IMG/VR virus record: IMGVR_UViG_3300045912_000432
Coordinates: 1-20,290 of that record
DNA length: 20,290 bases
From: a virus
Reading direction: 5' to 3' (one strand)
A program made the position numbers and the translations under genes. Under the pieces are notes generated by a model. That model was not told the origin of the DNA. It made no database searches and saw only the letters and a list, made by a program, of their open reading frames with translations. This document shows positions 7,848 through 16,400 of the stretch, piece by piece. How positions within the stretch are numbered: the first letter of the stretch is position 1; each line of letters opens with the position of its first letter.

Positions 7848-8163
7848 AGTGACGGTTCGTGGCCGGGATTTCCGGGTGGTTGATACCATCCCGGCCATCG
7901 TCATCCTCAAACTCGCCCGTGCCCAAACCGCCAACGAATCCATGGAGGTTTTGGCGGTGGTTTACGATTTGCTCCGCGCCGCCGTGGCGCCGGAGGATTT
8001 GGCCGAATTCGAAAAATGGTTGGCCGATCCCCACGATGGCCACCCCATCGACGTTGACGAACTGATCGCGATCGTTGGGGAAATCATGGAGGCCGTGGTG
8101 GGCCGCCCTTTCGATCAACCATCATCCTCGCCGGCATTGCGGCCGCCCGTTGGGACGCGATAG
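7828..8163 (+). CDS. Tail assembly chaperone, short form (G-like)
   Basis: An 111-residue protein that begins within the tail tube gene and precedes the tape measure gene. The short form is the usual product. It binds the tape measure protein while the tube grows. Seen features are: a beta start (RKVTVRGRDFRVVDTIPAI) and helical segments ending DVDELIAIVGEIMEAVVGRP. About 5% or so of ribosomes (typical of the family, not measured here) are expected to shift to the -1 frame at CCCTTTC (8106-8112) and continue to 8399. The unshifted C-terminus is Pro/Ser-rich and looks non-conserved. There is no evident SD before ATG 7828. Confidence 0.8.
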   Translation: MPTTQRKVTVRGRDFRVVDTIPAIVILKLARAQTANESMEVLAVVYDLLRAAVAPEDLAEFEKWLADPHDGHPIDVDELIAIVGEIMEAVVGRPFDQPSSSPALRPPVGTR

Positions 8164-8399
8164 AGGCCCGCTTGGTGTTGGCCGGGCATGGTGCCGGCGG
8201 GGTTGACGTGATCGATGGGTGGGACGTTCGGCGGTTGTTGGCCGTGGTTTACTATTTGGCCACCGAAAACATGGACAAAGCCGCCCGTGAAGATTTTGAC
8301 GCCGCCCTTACCGATGGCGAAACGCCAACCACATCCCGGGCGTTGTTTGCCGCGTTGGCCGGTGGTGAGGAGATAGCAAATGGGCGCATCACCCACTAG
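7828..8399 (+). CDS. Tail assembly chaperone, frameshifted long form (GT-like)
   Basis: The long form, read as 7828-8112 joined to 8112-8399 by a -1 shift (190 residues). After GRPF the shifted frame runs RSTIILAGIAAARWDAIEAR, then LVLAGHGAGG, WDVRRLLAVVYYLATEN, DKAAREDFDAALTD and on to the stop at 8397. The 'RRLLAVVYYLATEN...AREDFDAAL' stretch is typical of the T-like extension in actinophages, and it has no good independent start or ribosome site. The 3' end overlaps the tape measure start by 20 nt. In lambda and relatives both forms are required in a fixed ratio. Confidence 0.8.
8106..8112 (+). other. -1 ribosomal frameshift slippery site CCCTTTC
   Basis: CCCTTTC matches X_XXY_YYZ: the zero-frame codons are CCT TTC and after slipping they are CCC TTT. 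It sits 16 codons before the end of the short chaperone frame, and the -1 frame is open onward for 95 codons. A NotI-like GCGGCCGC palindrome at 8139-8146 might add downstream structure, but I am not sure it does. Confidence 0.8.
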
Positions 8400-10857
8400 T
8401 AGTGGCGGCGGGCGCACGATCGCCGAAGCTTTCGTGACGTTGCGCCCGAAAATGGACGGTTTCGCCGAAGAGGCGGCCGGGAAATTGAAGGGGATTTCCG
8501 ACAAAATCGCGTTGGCCACCGTGGGCGTGGCCGGCGCCATTGGCGGGATCGGCGTGGCGGCCACCACCGCGTTTGCCTCATTCGAAAAAGGGATGAATGA
8601 GGTTGCCACCCTTCTCCCGACGTTCACCAATCAGCAACTGAAAGAACTAGACAACAAGGTTTTGTCACTATCCAAAAACCTTGGCGTGTTGCCCGGGCAG
8701 GTGGTGCCGGCCTTGTACCAATCCCTTTCCGCCGGTGTTCCGCCCGACAACGTATTTGAATTTTTGGAAGCATCGTTCAAGGCCGCCACCGCCGGTGGTG
8801 CCACCCTCGAAACGGCGGTGAACGCCCTCACATCGGTCGTCAACGCCTACGGCGCCGAAACGTTGGACGCCGCCAAGGCCTCGGATATCATGTTCACCGC
8901 CGTTCGGTTGGGCAAAACGGACTTCCGCCAACTGGACGCCGCGTTGTTCAACGTGGTCCCCACGGCCGCATCATTGGGCGTGAAATTCGAAGAGGTGGCG
9001 GCATCGTTGGCGGTGATGACGGCCCGGGGTGTGCCAACATCCGTGGCCACCACGCAGCTCCGCCAATTGTTCGTTGAATTTTCCCGGGATTCAACCAGAT
9101 TGTCACAGGCGTTCGCCGCAATCAGTGGCCAATCATTCCCGGAATTCATCAGGAACGGTGGCACCGTCACCGATGCCTTGGCCATGATGCGTGACAACAT
9201 CCCGGATGACGAATTCCGGAATTTGTTTTCATCGGTGGAGGCCGCCAATGCCGCGTTGCTGATGAGCGGCCCGAACACGGAGGCCATGCGATCCGCATTG
9301 GCCGAAGCCATGAATTCCGCCGGCGCCACGGATGCCGCGTTCGCCGCCATGGATCAAGGGTTGGCCCGGACGTGGACGCGGATCAAAGCCAACGCGCAGG
9401 TGGCCATGATCCAATTGGGCGCCGCCATCGCGCCGGTGGTGGATAAGGCCCTCACGTGGTTTGCCGATCATTTGCCGGGCGCCATGGACAAGGCGGGCCG
9501 GGCGTTCCGCACCATGGCCGATGCCGCCCAACCATTCGTTCGATTTGTCAGGGATGATGCATTGCCCGCCATCCAACGGTTCGCCGCCACGGTGCGGGAC
9601 GCGGTGCAACCGGTGGTTGACAAACTCGGAAATTGGTTCCGGGAACACGCTGAACAACTCCGCGGGCCGGTGGCTGCCGCCATCGGTGGCGTTTTGGTGG
9701 TGGCGTTTGGTTCGCTGGCGGTGGCCGCGGGTTCCGCGGCCGTGGCGGTGATTGCCGCCACGTGGCCGATTTTGGCGGTGGTGGCTGCCGCCGCGTTGCT
9801 ATCGGCCGGCATCTACGCCTTGGTTGAAAATTGGGACTCCATCACCGAACGTTTCCCGATTCTCGGGACAATCGTGGACGCGGTGAAGGTTGCGTTTCAG
9901 GAAGCGGCCCGGATCACCGTGGAATATGTGTGGCCCGCGTTGCGGATGTTGGCCGAATTCATGTGGGAGCGGGTGATCCCCGTGTGGATCGAAATCCACC
10001 GGGTGGTGATCGAACTGGCAATCCGCGCCATCCGGGAATTTGCCGGGTTCGTTGACGAGCGGGTGATCCCGGTGGTGCGAACCATGGTGGAGTGGTTCGC
10101 CGACAACGTGGCGCCGGTGATTGCGGATGTGGCCCGGTGGATCGTGGACGTGTTGATCCCGGCCTTGGTGGACGTGGCCACATGGATTGGTGAACACGTG
10201 GTGACGGCCGCCCGGGCCATGTGGGAATTCGTTTCCCGGTACGTGATCCCGGTGGTGGAAAAAATCGGCCGGATCGTGGCCGACGTGGTGGTTATGGCCT
10301 TCCGGGGGTGGTGGTTCATCATCACCGAAGGCGTGATCCCCGTGGTAACGGAACTTTACGGGTGGATTTCCGACAACGTGATCCCGGTGGTTGAGCGGTT
10401 GGCGGGGTTGCTGGCCGGCGCATTGGTGGCCGGGTTTGAGGCCGCCAAGGTGGCCGTTTCCACGATCATTTCGTTTTTCGGTTGGTTGTGGGACAAGGTA
10501 TCGATAGTGATCGATGCCGTCAAAGAATTGATCGATTGGCTAGGCAAGCTCCCGGATTTGGGGGATATCACGGGCGCCATCGGCAACGTGGCCGGGAAAA
10601 TCCCCGGGTTCGCCGATGGCGGGTTTGTGCGGGCCGGGCAATTGGCCATCGTGGGCGAACGCGGCCCCGAATTGTTCCGGCCGGCGGTTTCTGGCACCAT
10701 CATTCCCAACGAAAAAATGGGTGGTGGCGTAACGGTGAATTTCAACGGCCCGATCACCGTCCAAACCATCGATGCCGATCCGGACGGAACCGGGGTGTTG
10801 GCCGACGTGGCGTTTGCCACCGCCGCCGAACTTCGGGCCCGGGGGGTGGTTGCGTGA
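8380..10857 (+). CDS. Tape measure protein
   Basis: An 825-residue protein, the longest but one in the window; tape measure length sets tail length, roughly 120 nm by the usual 1.5 angstrom per residue. GAGGAGA (8367-8373) precedes ATG 8380. The N-terminal part (residues about 60-330) has the phage tail-measure module: ASFEKGMNEVATLLPTF, LGVLPGQVVPALYQSLSAG and AALFNVVPTAASLGV. Residues about 430-484 hold two to three hydrophobic membrane-like segments. Residues 517-681 are eleven perfect 15-residue repeats of the type VIPVVRTMVEWFADN. The C-terminal GFADGGFVRAGQLAIVGERG, then PELFRPAVSGTIIPN, is the common tape-measure ending. No lytic domain is seen. Confidence 0.93.
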   Translation: MGASPTSSGGGRTIAEAFVTLRPKMDGFAEEAAGKLKGISDKIALATVGVAGAIGGIGVAATTAFASFEKGMNEVATLLPTFTNQQLKELDNKVLSLSKNLGVLPGQVVPALYQSLSAGVPPDNVFEFLEASFKAATAGGATLETAVNALTSVVNAYGAETLDAAKASDIMFTAVRLGKTDFRQLDAALFNVVPTAASLGVKFEEVAASLAVMTARGVPTSVATTQLRQLFVEFSRDSTRLSQAFAAISGQSFPEFIRNGGTVTDALAMMRDNIPDDEFRNLFSSVEAANAALLMSGPNTEAMRSALAEAMNSAGATDAAFAAMDQGLARTWTRIKANAQVAMIQLGAAIAPVVDKALTWFADHLPGAMDKAGRAFRTMADAAQPFVRFVRDDALPAIQRFAATVRDAVQPVVDKLGNWFREHAEQLRGPVAAAIGGVLVVAFGSLAVAAGSAAVAVIAATWPILAVVAAAALLSAGIYALVENWDSITERFPILGTIVDAVKVAFQEAARITVEYVWPALRMLAEFMWERVIPVWIEIHRVVIELAIRAIREFAGFVDERVIPVVRTMVEWFADNVAPVIADVARWIVDVLIPALVDVATWIGEHVVTAARAMWEFVSRYVIPVVEKIGRIVADVVVMAFRGWWFIITEGVIPVVTELYGWISDNVIPVVERLAGLLAGALVAGFEAAKVAVSTIISFFGWLWDKVSIVIDAVKELIDWLGKLPDLGDITGAIGNVAGKIPGFADGGFVRAGQLAIVGERGPELFRPAVSGTIIPNEKMGGGVTVNFNGPITVQTIDADPDGTGVLADVAFATAAELRARGVVA

Positions 10858-11669
10858 AACTCCGCCGGTTGGTTGCGATTGAGTATCTCCCGGGTCAAGT
10901 GTGGAACATCCCTACGGCCGGGATGGACGTGGAATCGGAACAGGAGCTTTCGTCCAGTATCGCCACCATTGCGGGCGCATCCTACGCCGTGGACTTGGCG
11001 GGGGGGTTGCCGTCACCGAAACGGCCGGCGCAGGAACGGGTGGCGTTTTCGGTGATTGGTGACACATCCGCGCAGGTGAACGCTGCCGCCGACGAAATCC
11101 GCGCCAAGCTGATCGGTTACGGCAAGGTGAAATTGTGGACGGAGGGGGAATCCGACGGTGGCCCGGAACGCCGGTGGGCGTGGGGACGCATCACCGGGGT
11201 TCCGAAAATCGCCGTGGAGCGGTGGGCCACGAACTATGCCACCGTGACGTTCACCGCGCTCCGGTTGACGGATTGGCGCGGGGAAGACGAAATCGCGCCC
11301 GATCCGTTCCCGATTTCGGGGGTGACCGATGTTGTCATCGTCAACCCGGGGAACGCCCGGATTTTTGATGCGGTGATCACCCTCGAAAACGCCGATGTGA
11401 CGGAACCCACCATCACCAACCTTGGAAACATTTACGTTGCGGGTTCGGATCGGGTTGGTATCGGTGAATGGTTGCGGTGGGACGCCGGCACCCCGGCGGT
11501 GCAACGTTCCGTGGACGCGGGCGCAACGTGGGCCGCGGATTGGGCGCATTGGCGCCGCCCGGTGGGCCAAGGCCATATAATGGTTTTGGAACCCGGCACC
11601 CAAACGCTCCGGGTTTCGGGGGTTACCACGGGCACGTTGCGGATTACCGCGTGGCCCGCGTGGCACTAG
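10854..11669 (+). CDS. Distal tail protein (Dit-like)
   Basis: A 271-residue protein starting at GTG 10854 in a GTGA overlap with the tape measure stop. The position straight after the tape measure is that of the distal tail protein, which forms the ring at the tube tip and holds the adhesion device. Beta-rich N-terminal half (residues 1-150) with YAVDLAGGLPSPKRPAQERV, AFSVIGDTSAQVNAAADEIR, then a helix and strands to RWATNYATVTFTALRLTDWR; then a C-terminal beta sandwich (VTDVVIVNPGNARIFDAVIT and GHIMVLEPGTQTLRVSGVTT). This two-part layout is that of siphovirus Dit proteins with an extra carbohydrate-binding-like domain. The open frame reaches upstream to 10482, but that is out of register with gene order. 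Confidence 0.75.
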   Translation: MKLRRLVAIEYLPGQVWNIPTAGMDVESEQELSSSIATIAGASYAVDLAGGLPSPKRPAQERVAFSVIGDTSAQVNAAADEIRAKLIGYGKVKLWTEGESDGGPERRWAWGRITGVPKIAVERWATNYATVTFTALRLTDWRGEDEIAPDPFPISGVTDVVIVNPGNARIFDAVITLENADVTEPTITNLGNIYVAGSDRVGIGEWLRWDAGTPAVQRSVDAGATWAADWAHWRRPVGQGHIMVLEPGTQTLRVSGVTTGTLRITAWPAWH

Positions 11670-11682
11670 AGGAGGTTAGCAA

Positions 11683-12120
11683 ATGGCCGCATTTTTCCAT
11701 AAAGCCCTCGACAAACTCACGGCATCGAATCTGACCGGCAACATCCGGGCCGCGCTGCTGATGACGAACACGTCAGTTTCCGGGGATATCGGGGACGCCG
11801 CCACCGTGGACGATATCGGCACCCTCGACGAATACGACGGATCGGGTTACGCCCGGGTGACGCTCACGAACAAATCGTTTACGTTTTCGGATGCCCTCGA
11901 TGGCTACGTGTGGACGAGTGATCCCATCACGTGGGCGAACCTTGGCCCCGGCACCCGTTCGGCGGCTGGGGCTCTCCTTTACCTTCACGTCACCGATGAT
12001 ACCGACTCGATCCCGATTTTGTGGCTTGACACTGGCGGGTTCCCCATCAACGGGAACGGGCTGGACTTCGTGGTGACGCCGGACGCCACCAACGGCTGGG
12101 GACGCGTGAGGAATGCCTAA
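11683..12120 (+). CDS. Hypothetical tail-tip protein, paralogue A
   Basis: A 145-residue protein with a strong ribosome site (GGAGG at 11671-11675). I do not recognise a named family. It is a paralogue of the next gene. Both contain a pattern of ALL...D...+DI..L.E+DG.GY.R...N, followed by a strand (SFTFSDALDGYVW here), then W.N+G.GT...AG.L+YL and DDTDSIPILW.D. In this copy the relevant stretches are ATVDDIGTLDEYDGSGYARV and AGALLYLHVTDDTDSIPILW. It lies between the distal tail protein and the adhesins, so it is likely to be a minor structural protein of the tail tip. Confidence 0.7.
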   Translation: MAAFFHKALDKLTASNLTGNIRAALLMTNTSVSGDIGDAATVDDIGTLDEYDGSGYARVTLTNKSFTFSDALDGYVWTSDPITWANLGPGTRSAAGALLYLHVTDDTDSIPILWLDTGGFPINGNGLDFVVTPDATNGWGRVRNA

Positions 12121-12560
12121 TGAGCTTGGTGTTTCTCCGCGGAATCCCGCGGTTGGGCGCCGGGGATTTCACTAGTGGCCGGGTGAAACTAGCGCTGCTG
12201 AAGGTTGGCACCGCCGCGCCCACATCACGTGATGCGGCGGTGTTGGCCGATATTTCCCCGTTGGCCGAATTCGACGGTATCGGTTACGAACGGAAACCGA
12301 TCGTCAACCCAACCATCACCTACGATGACGTTGACGGTAAAGTGATCTACCGGATGGATACCGTGGAATGGGACAACGTGGGCGGCGGAACCGGGCCGAT
12401 CGCCGGGGTGTTGATGTATCTAGAAAACACGAACGATTCGGACTCGGTGCCGCTGATTTACTGGGACAAAAACAACCTCCCGGCAGCCCACCCGGGCGGC
12501 CGGATTTTCGTGGCCGCCCCGGACGGGCTGATCGTTTGGGGTTACGGGGAGGTGGTGTAA
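12120..12560 (+). CDS. Hypothetical tail-tip protein, paralogue B
   Basis: A 146-residue protein coupled to paralogue A by a taATG overlap. It shares that protein's layout: KLALLKVGTAAPT at the start, then LADISPLAEFDGIGYERKPI, the strand DDVDGKVIYRMDTVEWDNVG, GTGPIAGVLMYLENTNDSDS and VPLIYWDKNNLP. The C-terminal part has a long loop with AAHPGGRIFVAAPDGLIVWG. The two genes probably arose by tandem duplication and could form a hetero-oligomeric ring or a pair of attached domains. No enzyme motif is visible. Confidence 0.7.
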   Translation: MSLVFLRGIPRLGAGDFTSGRVKLALLKVGTAAPTSRDAAVLADISPLAEFDGIGYERKPIVNPTITYDDVDGKVIYRMDTVEWDNVGGGTGPIAGVLMYLENTNDSDSVPLIYWDKNNLPAAHPGGRIFVAAPDGLIVWGYGEVV

Positions 12561-13424
12561 ATGGCAATGCCGGTGGTCGAATCGGTTACAACCACGGACT
12601 TCGCCACGGATTCCACCACGCACGATGCCAACATGCCCGCCACCGTTTCGGCGGGCGATTTGTTGATTGCGTTTTGCGGGTTCGACGTTGACACGACCGA
12701 ATCCGTCACCACGCCGTCAGGGTGGGTGAAAATCGCGGAACATTCGGCCGTGAATTCGGGCCTTTTGGCCATTTTGGCGAAATTCGCCACAGGCACCGAA
12801 GGTGGAACCACGGTGAATTTCGCCACGGGCGGTGCCCAAAAAGGAACCGTTCAAGTGTACCGGATTTCGAACGTCGCCCGGGTGGAACGTGACGTGATAT
12901 CGTCCACCACCAACAACGTTTCCGGGCCCCGTGTGCGATACCGGCGGGGGTTTGCCGCGGATCGGGTGATGATCGGCGCCACCGTCAAATCTACCATTTC
13001 CGCGTGGATCAACGACACTACCGGGTGGTCGAACGTCACCACGACCGGGCAGGACGAATCATCGGGCGCCGCCGTACGTTCCGGGCGGGCCACGGGGACG
13101 GCGGCGGAAGGCCCGGAGGTGAGTTATTTACCATCCATCAACGGATACTTTATGGCGATCACCATCGTTGGCAAAGGTGCCACCGTTTCCGGGAACGTCA
13201 CCCTTGGCGGAACCCCGGTGCAAAATGCGCAAATCCTCGTGGTGGAAACGGACGATTCGGACGGATGGGTGACGCCGCGGGTGGCCGCGGTGGCCACCAC
13301 GGATGCATCCGGTGATTTTTCCGCACCCGTGGCCGATGATGTACGGGTGGCCGCCGTGGTGTGGTACAAATCCGGATCGCAATACTACACGGCCGCCGCC
13401 CATCACACAATGCGGGAGGCGTAA
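12561..13424 (+). CDS. Minor tail protein with Ig-like C-terminal domain
   Basis: A 287-residue protein after a GGGGAGG ribosome site (about 12547-12552); its ATG abuts the previous stop. Residues about 15-190 are a beta-sandwich module whose 'ATVSAGDLLIAFCGFDV...VTTPSGWVKIAE' pattern is frequent in phage tail and surface proteins. The C-terminal part from about residue 208 (VSGNVTLGGTPVQNAQILVV, then TTDASGDFSAPVADDVRVAA) looks like a carboxypeptidase-regulatory-like or Ig-like fold. Such domains often mediate weak cell-surface binding. Ser/Thr content is very high. It may be a host-adhesion component, but the ligand is unknown. Confidence 0.65.
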   Translation: MAMPVVESVTTTDFATDSTTHDANMPATVSAGDLLIAFCGFDVDTTESVTTPSGWVKIAEHSAVNSGLLAILAKFATGTEGGTTVNFATGGAQKGTVQVYRISNVARVERDVISSTTNNVSGPRVRYRRGFAADRVMIGATVKSTISAWINDTTGWSNVTTTGQDESSGAAVRSGRATGTAAEGPEVSYLPSINGYFMAITIVGKGATVSGNVTLGGTPVQNAQILVVETDDSDGWVTPRVAAVATTDASGDFSAPVADDVRVAAVVWYKSGSQYYTAAAHHTMREA

Positions 13425-16400
13425 ATGCCCGCTTACACGCCGCCATCCCTAACGGGCGCCGATTTCGCCTTGGTGGCATACACGCCACCGGCCATCGATG
13501 GCGCCAATTTCGAATTGGGTGGCGGTGTGGTGGCGGAATGGGTGCGTGGCGCGCCCACCGTTTCGATCGGCATCGGGATCACGCCATCCGCCGTGGTGGC
13601 GGAATGGTTACCGGGGACGCCATCGGTGGCGTTCAGTGGCGGGGTGAACGTCACCACAGGTGGTGTGGTTGCGGAATGGGTGTGTGGGACGCCCACCGTT
13701 TCGATCGGCATCGGGATCACGCCATCCGCCGTGGTGGCGGAATGGTTACTGGGGACGCCATTGGCGGGTTCGGGCGTGGAACTCACCACGGGTGGCGTGG
13801 TGGTGGAATGGGTGCCCGGGGTGCCGTTCGTTGGCCTTGCGGTGTTCCCACCGGGTGTGGTTGCGGAATGGTTGCCGGGGACGCCAATGGTCACCACGGG
13901 GATTGTGGTTTCGCCGCCGGGCGGAATGGCCCACGTGGTGGTTGGCGCGGAACCTATCATCCGCCGATACAACGGCCGGTTGACGGGTGCCATCTATCTT
14001 ATGATTGCCCGGCCGAACGGGGAACCGGTGGGTGTGGTTTCCACGGTTACCGAATGGGAAATGAAGCGTGAATTGAACAAGGTGGGTTCGTGGTCGGCCA
14101 AATTCCCGGCGGATGCGGTGATGGTGGACGGCCAACCATTGGGCCGGTTGATCGGGCGTGGATGGCGGGTTTCGGCCTTGCAAGAAGGGGTGAACCCCGA
14201 CAATCGGCCCGATCGTGAATGGTTGATGTTCGATGCCGTGGTGGAAACCCGGGAATTCGTGGCCGGGGAAGGTGGCGCCGCGGTGTGTGCGGTTTCGGGT
14301 TCACTTCGTGGCATCCGGTGGGCCGATAGGATGTTGCCGCCGGTGAACGTGTGGACACAAGCGCCGGTGGCCCAAATCGTCCACGACTTGGTGCCGGATG
14401 CCATCACGCCGCCCGCGGCCAATGCCCGGCGGCTCACTCTCACATTCAACACGGCCGGGGATGCCAACACATCCATTTTGTTCCGGTTGCTACGGGTGGC
14501 GGAGCTTTCGCATTTCGCCATCCGGGAATCGTGGGATAAGGATCGTTTCGAATTGGTGGATGTGGACGCATTGCCACAACCACAATACGTGGCCATGGCG
14601 CCGGGTGCCGCCGCCGCCGACGCTGGCCGCCACGGTGTGGTGTTGATGGGTGATTCCGTCAAAATCACCCGGGACGGGACGGAACTGGCAAACCGGATCA
14701 TTGCCTATGGGGTGGATATTCTCGCGGATGGAACACTCGGGGGTGGGCCACCGCCGGAAATCCCGTTGACGCTGCAACACGCCGATTTGACGTTGCCGGA
14801 ACACCCGGTGGTGAACCCGGCCCCGGGCGTGTACGCCGTACAGGATGCGGTCAGCATTGCCACCTACGGCTTGGCGGAACGGGTGATTGTGCGATCCGAT
14901 CTGAAGGTGCCGATTGCCACATCCCTTGCCCGCCGCCGGGTTGCAAATGCGTTGTATACGGTGGCGGTTGGGGAGCTCCGCCGCCGCCGTTCGCCGCGGA
15001 TGCAGATTGCATTTTCGGTGGCGAATGGGCCGGATGTTTGGTTACTGCCGGGTGACACGGTGCGGGTGGTCTATTCCGGGAACGGGTGGGAAGAAATTGA
15101 CGCGGTGGCGATTGTGCGATCCCGGGTGGATAAGGCCACGGTTGGTGGCGCCCGGGAAGTGATGTTGACGGTGGAAACCCCGGAAATCCCGATCCCCACG
15201 ATCGATTTGGGGGACGGGATGCCAACGTGGGCGATCCCGGTGTGGCGGCCAACGCCCGTTCCGGGCGGCGGCGGAACGCCCGCGCCGGTGCCCACCACGC
15301 CCATTTCGGGGTGTTGTTCTGATCCCACCACGGACGTTGAGGACAACGAAACGCCGCCCGCGCCGTCCAACGATTCGGGGGTGGTGCCCGGCCGCTTGGT
15401 GGTGTACGCCGGGACGTCAACCGGCCGCCGCTTGTATTTCCGGGATTCGGAAACCGGGATGTGGACGGAATCGGTGGTGGATACGCCCACCGGGAACTAC
15501 ACGGATTCGGGATCGGTGGCGTACATCGGCGGGACAACGATCCTGTATCGTTCAGCTCAACCGCCGGGTTCGCCGTTTCACTCTCGGGAAAACGCCGGGT
15601 ATGTGTGGAAAACCACGGATTGGGGTGAAACGTGGGCGCCCGTGAACGTTTCGGACGTGGCGCCGCTTGTGAACCATTTCACCAAACGCCCAACGGCCGA
15701 TGGCGCCTTGGTGTTGCGGATGCGCACCGAACCATCGGAAGACGATCCCGAAACCTACGGGTGGCGAACCGACCTGTTTTCCACGTTGGATGGTTCGGCT
15801 TTCGATTTGATGGCCACGTTCGATGCGGCCGGTGTGGCCGTCACCCAAACTTTGCAAGGGATCGCCGTGGCGTTGACGGGGACGGCAACCACGGGTTCGG
15901 GCCCGGCCTTCGATGTGCCGCCAAGGGTTGGTGTAATCCGGGGAACAAACGTGGAAACGGTGGTGGTTGGCCCGGCGGATTCGCTGGTGACGCGTGGGGA
16001 ACGTTCCCACGCGGCCTTGCTGCTCTACGGGTCGGCCGGATTCCGGGTGGCATCCGCCGCCACGGTGATCGGCGGAACCGAACGATACGCCATCATTTCA
16101 ACCCGGAAATACAACGGGCTTTCCGATACGTGGGAACCGGTGAACGTTGCGTTGACGGTTGAGGGGGTGAATTGGGAAGTGGTGGGCGCCGTGGCCCGGT
16201 ACACGGGGTTTGAGGCGTGGGTGGCGTTTACGGGTGGGGTTTGGCGCACCCGGGACGGTGGCGAAACGTGGGAATTCATGCAAGGTTCGCCATCCAACAT
16301 CCGCGGGATTGCCTACGATCCACGCCGTAACATCCTCTACGTGTGGAAAATGGGCCCGCCGCGGGTGTTGGCGTGGATGGAACCGGAACGGGGTTCACGC

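Noticed and set aside
13425-13930. CRISPR-like regular repeats
   Set aside because: The repeats are in frame within a coding region, imperfect and without uniform spacers.
15632-16162. 176-codon + frame inside the Gp37-like gene
   Set aside because: The Gly/Arg-rich translation is a +1 shadow of the propeller; no independent ribosome site.
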